DNA from: a virus | Direction: 5' to 3' (one strand) | IMG/VR virus record: IMGVR_UViG_3300028800_000201 | Coordinates: 1-37,427 of that record | Length of the DNA: 37,427 bases | Shown: positions 1-8,164 of the stretch, one piece after another | Layout: each line of letters starts with the position of its first letter | Position numbering within the stretch: position 1 is the first letter of the stretch | The notes under the pieces: generated by a model | The model's input: only the letters and a program-made list of their open reading frames with translations | The model's database searches: none | Told to the model about the DNA's origin: nothing | Program-made: the position numbers and the translations under genes

Positions 1-138
1 AAGCTTGGGTAATAAACTTCAGTCATTGTTATTTGGAAGGCCTTACAACGTTGCCGTTCTAAGAAAATTCTTTGTTGGATTACGTTCCCCATTCCGCCGT
101 AAGGAGTCGTGCCATCTCCCCCGTAATAAGGATCAAGA
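1..138. repeat. Terminal redundancy, left copy
   Basis: Bases 1-138 match 37290-37427 over the whole 138 bp except at position 11 (a, versus c at 37300) and position 130 (g, versus t at 37419). Each mismatch lies about 10 bases from a contig end, where read-end errors are common. The overlap joins the two halves of one open reading frame in phase, so it marks a circular or circularly permuted genome of about 37,289 bp, not a duplicated element. Confidence 0.95.
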
Positions 139-2969
139 CCGTAAGCGTAGTTAAAATTATTCGGAGTGATAAGATCGTATTGAGAAGGACTAGAATTGTA
201 GTCATAGGCAATTGTTGTTTGTAGTTTGAATGGTGTTAAGTAAGTTCCCAACGGGAAGAAGAAGTATCCCCGTTGATATCCGCGTAACCCTGCCAAATTG
301 AGCCACGATGTTACAAAAGAAATTAGGACTGGATTGGACCCGTCTAGGTAAGTTCCAGGCAGCTCTTGGGACACTTGGCCATATTGATTGACGATAGTAT
401 GAAGATCATTATACAGCGTTGCTGAGACAGAGGGAATTCCCTGGAATTCTCCCCACTGTCCTACAAAATAATCGTACATAAGCATTTCGCCATTACTTAT
501 CGCGAAACGCACTTGAGTAGTTCCAGGGATCACGGTTGCCGAAGTCACGACATATTGGTTGAACGCTTCAACCTCTGCACCGATGTATTGCATTTGTAGA
601 TCACGCCCCAAAAGCCAAATGCCTTTGTCGGACTGAAACATTAATCCGCTTGGAATTAGTGCGATGGATCGTGGGTTATCGCATCCAACAGTTCCAGGAA
701 TAAAAATCGGCTGGCTATACTGATTATTAGATCCAGTATTATCGGGTCCAGAACCGTTAATATAATACGCAGCATTCTTTTTAAAAATTATGAGTTTATC
801 ATCCATCGGAAAAAGCGCGGTTATTGGGCCTGTAGATGATTGAGCTCCAATCGTTGGCGCCACGTAGAAGGTAAAAAGGTCCGACATTTCTACGGGCGTT
901 GCCTCAATAACCTGCTTTGAGAACCAAAGAAGATTGGTATCTTCGGCATCTACTAGCCAAAGCCTGTCGTCAAAAAGAGTCGTGATGCTAGAAGATGGCG
1001 CATTAACATCTTCAATAACGCCGCCCGTGGTATAAATTAGGTTGTTCCCAAGGATTGTTGCATCGGCTAGCGTGTCAGTAATAGCTACCGAATCGGTTGT
1101 TGTGCTATTGATAGTTGGAGTTGTAATAGAAGTGACTTGATAATAGCTTTGCTGGGCTGTGCTCCAGCGGTAGACCACAATTTTAACTGGATTTGCAATT
1201 TTGTAAGTGAGGCGCAACATGGGAACATTGATTGTATTGGTTGAAGTTCCGCCGCCAGAAGTTGTTACCGACACCGGAATACTTGGGGCACTTCTAAAAG
1301 CGTTGCCCTGGTTATCGGTCCATTCATATGTGACTTGGTAAAAATATTGTTGATCTGCGAGATTCCCGCCAGAAGTCGAGGTTGAAACTTCCACGTTATC
1401 GGGCCAAACAAAGAAATTCTGTTCAACCGGAAGATAGCCGTCATACCCCCAAAGAAAACCGCCAGTAAGATTTAGATTATTCCCAATCTCAGTTGACTGA
1501 AGGCCCGTGGTATCAAAGTTGAAAGTGACTGAATTGATCCCAGTCTGAGAATAGATTCCTGCGACTTGCGATCCAGAAGGGACATTGGTGTTTTTGTTAA
1601 CGGCTTGAATTAAATCCTTAAACAAATATGGGATTTCGACTTGCGTTCCAGACACCACAACATTGGGAAGGCCTTTTGTTAGGTATCCGCCGCCATTTCC
1701 GTAAGCAAGCTTTGCGACAATAATCGGGTTAGCCTGCCTAGATGTGGAACCATCTATTAGAAAATAGGTTGGCTGATAAGTAGAAGAGTAAGCAGAAAGA
1801 TAATAAATTGTTTCATCGACGATGAATGCCTTACTGGCGAGTCCGACAGAACGGATCGAAACAGTCGGAGATCCAACGGTGCCGCTTTGAGTGATAGTGT
1901 TCGTATCGATAAAGTGGGTTGGTATGGAGGAATCGTAGCCATAGTTGTTTGAAACCTCATAGAAGACCGTGTTAACCGAATTCTGAACTGCAGAAGTAAG
2001 GTTTAAAACCGTCCCGGATGAAATTATCTGAGTTGGTGATAACACGGAGTTTAAATTGCTGTCTACAGCTAGAGTGTATCCAGTGCTTGTGCCAGAATTA
2101 TAATAAGTTGCCCAAATAACAGGCGTTGATTGTGTTAGATCTGCCGACACACTCATCAAAGTCGAGAAATGTGAAGCGTCTACAACAACCGTAGACGACA
2201 CGGTTAAGTTGGATTGGATAAAGGACATTTTGATTCCAGATGTAGATGCTCCATTCCACGCAAGATATAAATTTCCGTTTGCAACAAAGCCATCAAATGC
2301 CAATGTTGTTGAAGGCGTAAAAGAAGTTGATATGCTGGTATTTGCTGTAACTATCGTTGGATTCGCCGTCGAGATGGCAATGAATTGAAGATTTGGCGTT
2401 GCAGAAATAAGATTTTCAAATACGATTACGAAATAATTCCCCAATAAGAACACTCGCGGCGCATTTGTAACCGTTCCAGTTGCAACAGGGATTACGGTTG
2501 GGGAAACAATGTTTTGCCCAGTGCCGCTATCCGCAATAGCATATTTGTATTGTGGCGTGCCCAAAGAGCTTGGGGTTTGATCTGTATAAACCGTGCAAAT
2601 AAGACCATTCGCAGCTATTGCGGTATCGCATTGGCTTTGATTCGTGGAATTTCTGATTAGGGTTTTTGTTGAAAGTCTTATGGGATAAGTGGAACCTTTT
2701 TGAATCCACGTTTTTTGTCCAGGGGCATAAGCCAGGAGATTATTTCCAATCGCCTGCAAATCTTCGCTGAAGGTCGTTAGGTAAGAAGTGTTCACATTCG
2801 GCAATGGGGTCAACATCGGAAAGCCATTCCGTTTTGTGAGCCTTCCCAAAGAATCAAAAACGGAATTCACCAAAGAAAAGAACTTACCGGCAGGAATTTG
2901 ATATGGATCTGTCTTGCGGTCTATGCCGCTTCGAAAATTAATATTAATGGGCGTCTTTTGAAGCTCCAT
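1..2969 (-). CDS. Giant tail hub/nozzle-like protein, N-terminal 989 codons (runs off the left end)
   Basis: The frame opens at ATG 2969, directly after the TAA of the upstream gene (2970-2972). It stays open to base 1 and continues in phase across the redundant ends to TGA 37187-37189. The total is 1023 aa. The N-terminus reads MELQKTPININFRSGIDRK, followed by many short Ser/Thr/Asn-rich beta repeats. Around the last third come stretches such as DDRLWLVDAED and DDKLIIFKK, typical of beta-propeller-like tail proteins (P22 gp10 stabilisation protein, T7 gp12 nozzle). I infer a tail-tip/nozzle role from these motifs and from its place between fibre-like and ejection genes. It is longer than both named relatives, so an extra receptor-binding or enzymatic domain may be present. 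The start has no strong ribosome site and is probably coupled to the upstream gene. Confidence 0.8.
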   Translation of the reverse strand, partial: MELQKTPININFRSGIDRKTDPYQIPAGKFFSLVNSVFDSLGRLTKRNGFPMLTPLPNVNTSYLTTFSEDLQAIGNNLLAYAPGQKTWIQKGSTYPIRLSTKTLIRNSTNQSQCDTAIAANGLICTVYTDQTPSSLGTPQYKYAIADSGTGQNIVSPTVIPVATGTVTNAPRVFLLGNYFVIVFENLISATPNLQFIAISTANPTIVTANTSISTSFTPSTTLAFDGFVANGNLYLAWNGASTSGIKMSFIQSNLTVSSTVVVDASHFSTLMSVSADLTQSTPVIWATYYNSGTSTGYTLAVDSNLNSVLSPTQIISSGTVLNLTSAVQNSVNTVFYEVSNNYGYDSSIPTHFIDTNTITQSGTVGSPTVSIRSVGLASKAFIVDETIYYLSAYSSTYQPTYFLIDGSTSRQANPIIVAKLAYGNGGGYLTKGLPNVVVSGTQVEIPYLFKDLIQAVNKNTNVPSGSQVAGIYSQTGINSVTFNFDTTGLQSTEIGNNLNLTGGFLWGYDGYLPVEQNFFVWPDNVEVSTSTSGGNLADQQYFYQVTYEWTDNQGNAFRSAPSIPVSVTTSGGGTSTNTINVPMLRLTYKIANPVKIVVYRWSTAQQSYYQVTSITTPTINSTTTDSVAITDTLADATILGNNLIYTTGGVIEDVNAPSSSITTLFDDRLWLVDAEDTNLLWFSKQVIEATPVEMSDLFTFYVAPTIGAQSSTGPITALFPMDDKLIIFKKNAAYYINGSGPDNTGSNNQYSQPIFIPGTVGCDNPRSIALIPSGLMFQSDKGIWLLGRDLQMQYIGAEVEAFNQYVVTSATVIPGTTQVRFAISNGEMLMYDYFVGQWGEFQGIPSVSATLYNDLHTIVNQYGQVSQELPGTYLDGSNPVLISFVTSWLNLAGLRGYQRGYFFFPLGTYLTPFKLQTTIAYDYNSSPSQYDLITPNNFNYAYGLDPYYGGDGTTPYGGMGNVIQQRIFLERQRCKAFQITMTEVYYPS

Positions 2970-4082
2970 TTATCTCGGTCCCATAACAATAAAAGAAAAC
3001 GGAACATCGGAAACATTGTTTGGGGAAATCGTTCCGGTTGTTACCGTGAAAGAAGTCAATTCCACGTCTGTGATAATGGCCAAGATATTTCCGTTGTATC
3101 CACCAGCATCATAAACAGAGCAAACAGCGGTGGGTAGCGCACTAAACGCGGTATTAAATGTAACAAGATAAGATCCAGTGCCACCCGTATGCGTTATTGA
3201 ATATCCCTCACCGATTAAATTGGTTCCGTTCGCGTTAATAACGCCGCGATATGTTTGCATGCTGGTCGTAGAGTTGACCGCTGACACAACGACATTCTGA
3301 CCGTTCTCTTGAACTGTGTTGCCAGGCAAATTGATATTAGAAACAATTTGCGTTCCGGTGATTGTCGCATTGGCGATTTCGGTAGCAGTAATGGTTTGGC
3401 TTGCAATGTTAGCTGCCGTGATTCCATGGCTTGTGGCAATCGTTGCCGCAAAGTTTCCGGACGTGTCTAAGGACGTAAAGCTTGTAGCGCCTGGAAGACC
3501 CGGCAACGTTAACGAATAGCCGGAAGAAATGGAGCTGGGCACTTGAAGAGCTATCCAATTTGTTCCGGATGGAGTCGGATAACTTCCGGGATATCTCAGA
3601 ATAGCGGTTGCAAAATCCATGTTTGCGGCTAGGGATGCGGTCGCCTTCCAAACAAATGTCGACGTTGCTGAAACCCAGGTTGCAGAAGCGGGTGATACAA
3701 GACCCGAAATAGATCCAGGCGTTCCAACAACGCCGCCGGATGCCGTTATTTGGATTTTATTCCCAACTAAATCATTCCAATAGAGATCTCCATTCGTCCC
3801 AATTGCGGAAATGCAAGTGAGATCCGTCCCCCCAGAAAGAGGACTTGCTTCAACTAAATATCTTGTTGATCTCAATCCAATGGCACCATTCCCATTAAAT
3901 GGAAGATCTGTATTAATGTTAATTCCGGCAGGAGTAATTTGAATTCCGCTGCCTGGCGCGTGAGTATGGGAATCAAGAATGGAAATATCTGTATTTAAAT
4001 CCTGCGCCCACGTTGGTGACGGCTCGGTGCCGATACCAGGTTCGATAAGGCTCATATTTGGGGTGATTACATTTCCAGCCAT
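2970..4082 (-). CDS. Tail fibre-like / tail appendage protein
   Basis: The protein has 370 aa, with ATG 4082 after a good AAGGA ribosome site. Residues about 24-50 (WAQDLNTDISILDSHTHAPG) fit a segment common near the N-terminus of podovirus tail fibres, roughly 'DLN..L...D.H.H..G.G.QI'. This is followed by NGDLYWND and Ser/Thr/Ala-rich beta repeats such as ATEIANATITGTQIV that look like a trimeric fibre shaft. The C-terminal 80 residues look like a compact beta tip. It lies immediately before the giant tail protein and abuts its start, so the two are co-translated. I infer a structural appendage or chaperone-like tip; the receptor is unknown. Confidence 0.7.
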   Translation of the reverse strand: MAGNVITPNMSLIEPGIGTEPSPTWAQDLNTDISILDSHTHAPGSGIQITPAGININTDLPFNGNGAIGLRSTRYLVEASPLSGGTDLTCISAIGTNGDLYWNDLVGNKIQITASGGVVGTPGSISGLVSPASATWVSATSTFVWKATASLAANMDFATAILRYPGSYPTPSGTNWIALQVPSSISSGYSLTLPGLPGATSFTSLDTSGNFAATIATSHGITAANIASQTITATEIANATITGTQIVSNINLPGNTVQENGQNVVVSAVNSTTSMQTYRGVINANGTNLIGEGYSITHTGGTGSYLVTFNTAFSALPTAVCSVYDAGGYNGNILAIITDVELTSFTVTTGTISPNNVSDVPFSFIVMGPR

Positions 4083-4091
4083 ATCAATTCC

Positions 4092-4427
4092 TTAAAAAAC
4101 CCAGAGGTCTACAAGAACGGGGTTCGTTGAAGTTCCTTGGGATGAAGTTAGGGTTAAAGTTAGTTCGGGCGTTTGATTAGAATCTTGAGTGTCGTAAATA
4201 TCGTAAGCCGTAGGAGTTCCCGTGACTTTGAATTGCCTGCGTCTGGTGACATACCAGCCGATAAGTTTTCTTTGCAGCTTGTGATTGACAGGATTTGATC
4301 CCGAAACCAAGGGAACGGATTGCAAAAGCTGTCCTTGCGTTAACAAGTTGGCAAGAAGCGGATTTAAAGTTCCAGACCAATTGGTCAACATCTGAGGATA
4401 TGGGAGTTTAGTCGGAAGTGCTGGCAT
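4092..4427 (-). CDS. Small conserved phage structural protein
   Basis: The protein has 111 aa, starting at ATG 4427 with an AAGGAAGG ribosome site. The middle reads VNHKLQRKLIGWYVTRRR. I recognise this 'NHxLxRxLxGW' pattern from small proteins encoded beside neck and tail genes in many podovirus-like phages. The C-terminus is beta-rich (ELTLTLTSSQGTS). It overlaps the 3' end of the kinase-like gene by 20 bp. No biochemical role is established; a small adaptor or tail-tube accessory is the likely job. Confidence 0.65.
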   Translation of the reverse strand: MPALPTKLPYPQMLTNWSGTLNPLLANLLTQGQLLQSVPLVSGSNPVNHKLQRKLIGWYVTRRRQFKVTGTPTAYDIYDTQDSNQTPELTLTLTSSQGTSTNPVLVDLWVF

Positions 4428-4836
4428 CGGGCACCTTCCTTAAGAATTCTAGAACCTCTGTGCTTTTTCCGCCAAAAGCACCCCATTCGCTGGCACGGTT
4501 TTTAATAGAAATTGAACGAGTAATATGTTGGCTTGGGATTGGCCGTTGTTCGCGGGCTTCATAACGTTTTCTAACGGTTTGGCCGTCTTCTAAAACAAAA
4601 ACTGGTATAACTTCGCAGCCCGCACGTTCAAGTCTATCGCGAAGATCGCGCTCCGCAAAAGGGCATGTTGCAAGAATCGCTTTAGGTGCGTTTCTAGATT
4701 CTTTGATGAGTTCCGCGCCATAATCATTTCCGATGTAATCGTCATTCTCGCAATAATGGAATTTATCTCGGAGCTGGGTTGCAACCCAAGTCTTTCCACT
4801 TCCAGGGACTCCGCAAAGAAGGAAAATCTTTTGCAT
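4408..4836 (-). CDS. P-loop kinase / small ATPase
   Basis: The protein has 142 aa. I take ATG 4836, which overlaps the TAA of the neck gene (TAATG); an upstream extension would lie inside that gene. The N-terminus is FLLCGVPGSGKTW, a clear Walker A motif (residues 9-16) of the polynucleotide/adenylate-kinase type. Asp/Asn-rich CENDDYIGNDY follows, then ILATCPFAERDLRDRLERAG and VIPVFVLED, consistent with a kinase fold in which Arg residues contact phosphate. It has the length of a minimal phage nucleoside or polynucleotide kinase. Its place inside a structural operon is odd. The substrate cannot be read from the sequence. Confidence 0.75.
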   Translation of the reverse strand: MQKIFLLCGVPGSGKTWVATQLRDKFHYCENDDYIGNDYGAELIKESRNAPKAILATCPFAERDLRDRLERAGCEVIPVFVLEDGQTVRKRYEAREQRPIPSQHITRSISIKNRASEWGAFGGKSTEVLEFLRKVPDASTSD

Positions 4837-5921
4837 TAGAATCCCCTCCCGCCTTGTTGATTCCAACCGTCGCCGCCATCGGGACCGATGCCGCAAGCGC
4901 CCCTGGTATCAGAAATGGTGTCGGCTTGGCCTTCATCGCGATTTGGAGCGGATTCTTCGATTCGAGTTTTTAGGTAAAGAATTTGCGCATCAAGCTTATC
5001 AGTGTTCGACTCTTCTTTATCAAGCGCGTACTTAGCCGCTCTTTTGATAATGTATTCTGTCCAGCCATTGAAGCCATCTGCAACGTCGTTGTCTTGGAGG
5101 AGCTGTGGGCGTCTCGGAATATACCAAAGACCGATGGGTTGGTTCGAGGACGGTTGGGGGATAAATCGGATTGAATAACCAACAAATCTATATTGTAACC
5201 CAAATACTCCATAGATAGTGGAAGCCGTATTGGGGAAAACATATCGGTTTCGGTCGATGAAGTTGTATTTTTGGACTGTGACGAATCCGTTGGCGGCATT
5301 GTTTAATCCTAGGTCAATTCCTGAGAGTTTGTAAATAGGCGGGGGAACAATGTTCTGTCCTGCCGCATTTTGAAAAGTAGAAACGCCATCGGGCATCGGA
5401 TAAGACTGCAAAGAGCCTTGGGTCGTAAAATAAATCGGCTCATACATGTTGTAATCGTCATAGACCGATGTGATTAGGTCATAGAGCTCATCGCCAGCTA
5501 GATTGATGAATGTGTTCCATTCAGGAAGGGTAACGAAATTCGAATTGACCCTGTCTGCGCATTGCTGAGCGTTTAATCGAATCTCTTGAAGCGACTTTAA
5601 TCCCGCCACACACGGAACAACTGAAGATGGGGTTGGCGCAACATAACCTGACGTTCCAAAGCTATTAACTGACGCGACTTGATACCAGTATTGCGTTCCT
5701 TGGCTTACAACGCCAATGACTCCTGGAAATGCAGGAGAAACCGCAGTGTCTAGATATTTATTGATTGCAGGAGTCGCAATCGTTGTGAAATTAATTCCAT
5801 CCGTGGATCGTTGGACTGAATAAGACGTGGCTCCTGGAACTGCATTCCAAGATAAGAAATTCTGTCCATTTCCTTGCTGAAGATAAACCGTATTTAAATT
5901 TGGCGGCGCTGCAATTGGCAT
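4836..5921 (-). CDS. Head-tail neck/adaptor protein with N-terminal FN3 domain
   Basis: The protein has 361 aa from ATG 5921; a GTG two codons earlier is possible. Residues about 8-105 form a fibronectin type III domain (LSWNAVPGATSYSVQRSTDG, then YWYQVASVNSFG). Residues about 110-330 contain LNAQQCADRVNSNFVTLPEW and a helical region that fit the tail-tubular-A/neck class of podoviruses, and aromatic beta stretches follow (YIPRRPQLL). The C-terminus is Gly-rich. FN3 domains on virion proteins commonly sit outside the particle and may aid weak carbohydrate binding. The position, after head genes and before tail genes, supports a connector role. Confidence 0.65.
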   Translation of the reverse strand: MPIAAPPNLNTVYLQQGNGQNFLSWNAVPGATSYSVQRSTDGINFTTIATPAINKYLDTAVSPAFPGVIGVVSQGTQYWYQVASVNSFGTSGYVAPTPSSVVPCVAGLKSLQEIRLNAQQCADRVNSNFVTLPEWNTFINLAGDELYDLITSVYDDYNMYEPIYFTTQGSLQSYPMPDGVSTFQNAAGQNIVPPPIYKLSGIDLGLNNAANGFVTVQKYNFIDRNRYVFPNTASTIYGVFGLQYRFVGYSIRFIPQPSSNQPIGLWYIPRRPQLLQDNDVADGFNGWTEYIIKRAAKYALDKEESNTDKLDAQILYLKTRIEESAPNRDEGQADTISDTRGACGIGPDGGDGWNQQGGRGF

Positions 5922-5934
5922 ATACACCCAATAT

Positions 5935-5965
5935 GGAAGACCCAGTGTTTTATGCTGGGCCTTCC
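5935..5965 (-). promoter_or_regulatory. Strong intergenic hairpin before the neck gene
   Basis: On the minus strand GGAAGGCCCAG pairs with CTGGGTCTTCC (11 bp including one G-T pair) around the loop CATAAAACA. It lies in the 81-bp gap just upstream of the neck gene start. No T-run follows, so it is a poor terminator. An mRNA-processing site or a translational brake on the downstream gene is more likely. Confidence 0.45.
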
Positions 5966-6002
5966 ATCATTTCCCGTAAGGCAAAAGGGACGACAGGAGG
6001 AA

Positions 6003-6677
6003 TTATTGACCCTTTACCGTCACAGAAGAATTACTCAAATAGAAGCTCAACCCTACGACTGAACCATCCGCGGGAGCTGAAACCACGTGAGCTTCGAAAC
6101 AATTTAGAATGATGATTCCGCCGCCGTTTACTGGGCTATTTTGCAAAGAGAGCGTTGTATTTGGATCGCCCATAACTTCAAGGTGATCAACGGCACTTCC
6201 TGCGGCAGCTACAACTTCAACTGCGGCACTTCCGCCGATTGTTCCAGTTGCGATCGCTATAAAAGTTACGCCAACCGCTGGAGTGACTCCGACCGGAACG
6301 CCTGCAGCAACCCATTGAGCAAGAGTTGCGGTTCCCAATGAAACGATTGTGTATGCGGTATGAGCGGTTGTGGACGTGAGCGGTGTTCCGCTTACGGGAG
6401 AAACGCGCCCGTCAAATCCGCCAAGATAGCGGTTATAGTTATCTTGGAGTTGAACCATGATAACGCCAGCGGCGGGATTTGGATTTAGAAAACCGCCGTT
6501 ACCTTTTCCAGGTGTGGCGCTTGTGTGCATGAATACGTTTAGGATTCCGGCACCTTTTAAAGAGCGCAGTCCGAGACCATTGCCGTTTGCGGCGTCTACG
6601 ACGAAATTACAAGAGAGGAGAACTGGATAAGCTTCAAATTGATAAAGCTTATTCGACATGAAATTGCGGTTTGCCAT
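6003..6677 (-). CDS. Head-associated structural protein (decoration or minor head protein)
   Basis: The protein has 224 aa, ATG 6677, with AAGGA seven bases upstream. It contains NGNGLGLRSLKG, VFMHTSATPG and VQLQDNYNRYLGGF, a pattern I recognise in proteins encoded right after the capsid gene in many podovirus-like phages. An Ala/Val/Gly-rich insert (VGVTPAVGVTFIAIATG) follows, and the C-terminus is beta-rich. It is the first gene after a terminator and a copy of the 16-bp motif, so it opens the tail-side late operon. A capsid decoration role is inference. Confidence 0.6.
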   Translation of the reverse strand: MANRNFMSNKLYQFEAYPVLLSCNFVVDAANGNGLGLRSLKGAGILNVFMHTSATPGKGNGGFLNPNPAAGVIMVQLQDNYNRYLGGFDGRVSPVSGTPLTSTTAHTAYTIVSLGTATLAQWVAAGVPVGVTPAVGVTFIAIATGTIGGSAAVEVVAAAGSAVDHLEVMGDPNTTLSLQNSPVNGGGIIILNCFEAHVVSAPADGSVVGLSFYLSNSSVTVKGQ

Positions 6678-6773
6678 TTGTTTGTCCTTGAGAGTGCCTG
6701 TTAGTTTTACCCAGCAACGAAGACAGGCGCTTCGGCGAGTCGTGTCCCAAGGACAATCCTAGGGCTACAACAT

Positions 6774-6789
6774 TGTGTAATTGAGACAA
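6774..6789 (-). promoter_or_regulatory. 16-bp conserved motif, copy A (candidate late promoter)
   Basis: The minus strand reads TTGTCTCAATTACACA, identical in all four strict copies in the genome. Here it starts in the T-run of the capsid terminator and lies about 100 bp before the start at 6677. Downstream AATGTTG and TAGCC are shared with copy B. No sigma70 -10 box is correctly spaced. Confidence 0.75.
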
Positions 6790-6822
6790 AAACGCCCCGG
6801 AACCATAGGTCCACGGGGCGTT
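6786..6822 (-). terminator. Rho-independent terminator after the capsid gene
   Basis: On the minus strand AACGCCCCG (6822-6814) pairs with CGGGGCGTT (6799-6791) around a 14-base loop, followed by TTTTTG. It lies 23 bp after the capsid stop and should end or attenuate capsid transcription. The next transcription motif follows at once. Confidence 0.85.
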
Positions 6823-6844
6823 AATGCGCTTAGGAGAACTTCTT

Positions 6845-8161
6845 TTAGGCTGAGAGAATGATTCTCAAGTTCCAGCCGGGAGCGTTACAAACGTAGTTGT
6901 AGTAGCAGCCGACACGGACTTCGAGAGCGTCAGAATTTCCGACGCGTAATCCTTCGAGTCCCTCGAGTCCATAAGTAAGGATATGAGGCGCCTTACCGAG
7001 AGACCGAAGTTTCCAAGTATCCATTGTCAAACAAAGACCGACGTTGGATCCTGTGACGTAGTTAGCGTTGCGATCTGCGAAAACAGTTACATAGCCATAG
7101 GCGCTATGGAATCTGATTCCTTCAAATGCCACATCTGCTTCGTCATGGTGGATATCGACATATTGTACTTTTGCACCGAGCGCGTTTTCCAAAGCCGTGT
7201 AGCTCTGGAAAGAAAGTACCATCGTGTCCGGATCAGCACCTTCGCGGTTTGCAAATCCAAGTCCGTTCGTAACGCCTTCTTCTATACTGTAAGAGCTGGC
7301 ATCAAAACGGAGGCCTGCCAATCTGGTTGGATCAGTCGATCTATTCACGCCCCAGAAGCTATCTGTCAAACCTGGATCTGTTGCAGGAAGCCATGCACTG
7401 AATCCCGAAGCTGCCAAATAAGATCCCGAAGAACCGAGTGGGCCTGAGCCTGTTCCGCCAGTTGTTGGAATATCACCTTGGACAGTGATGAAATCCGTGA
7501 TTGCCCAGTTGGTTTGAGGAGCACCGCTTAATACTGTGAATTGGATAACGCCAGTAGAACGGTTAACCGAACTTACTGTTCCCAAGTCTGTTCCAGCATT
7601 GATTGGAGCGCCGCCATCTGTAGCGGAAGCTTGAATTGTCATTCCAACTTCGAAATTGACCACGTTCTGTGGGTTTGCGAGGGTGAATTGATAAATCGAG
7701 CCTGAAGGATTCGTGATTGCAGAACCAATAACACCACGGGTTGCAGTTCCCGAACCGAACTGTTCAAACGCCATGTTGTTAGACAAGTTCTTGATGCCGC
7801 CATCCATTTCACGCTTCATTTCGTCAACGAATGCGCCAGCGTTCGATTTAGTTTGCTCGATAAGCAAATTTGTAATCGTGACTAACTGATAATCTTGGAT
7901 GATATAGACAAAGAACGAATCGTATTGATTCGGAGTCTGGTTTCCCTGTGCATTTGCAAAGGTGTGTGACCGACCCATAGGATCAGCAAACTGGATGGGC
8001 ACAGGAATATATTTTCCCGCTAGCCCTTCGGAACTCTCATTTTTTGGAATTAAAGCGAAACTCGGATTTTTTGCATAGACCAAATCCTTCATATAGTCGG
8101 AATTGTCTACGTACAGTTCTTTCAAAACTGCAATCGAGCTCGCACTTGTTGCGAAACTCAT
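6845..8161 (-). CDS. Major capsid protein
   Basis: The protein has 438 aa, ATG 8161, with an AAGGGG ribosome site. It follows the scaffold directly (3-bp gap) and is followed by a strong terminator. The N-terminal part has a long helix and YIPVPIQFADPMGRS. Residues about 90-135 hold the EQTKSNAGAFVDEMKREMDG spine-like helix. Residues about 145-240 are a Gly/Thr/Ser-rich beta insertion, and the rest (FRDRNANYV-like and WKLRSLG segments) fits a HK97-fold capsid protein of podoviruses. Gene order portal-scaffold-capsid supports the call more than any single motif. Confidence 0.85.
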   Translation of the reverse strand: MSFATSASSIAVLKELYVDNSDYMKDLVYAKNPSFALIPKNESSEGLAGKYIPVPIQFADPMGRSHTFANAQGNQTPNQYDSFFVYIIQDYQLVTITNLLIEQTKSNAGAFVDEMKREMDGGIKNLSNNMAFEQFGSGTATRGVIGSAITNPSGSIYQFTLANPQNVVNFEVGMTIQASATDGGAPINAGTDLGTVSSVNRSTGVIQFTVLSGAPQTNWAITDFITVQGDIPTTGGTGSGPLGSSGSYLAASGFSAWLPATDPGLTDSFWGVNRSTDPTRLAGLRFDASSYSIEEGVTNGLGFANREGADPDTMVLSFQSYTALENALGAKVQYVDIHHDEADVAFEGIRFHSAYGYVTVFADRNANYVTGSNVGLCLTMDTWKLRSLGKAPHILTYGLEGLEGLRVGNSDALEVRVGCYYNYVCNAPGWNLRIILSA

Positions 8162-8164
8162 AAA

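Noticed and set aside
6983-7447. 154-codon plus-strand frame opposite the capsid gene
   Set aside because: Antisense shadow of the capsid gene; Cys/Arg-rich, no domain.
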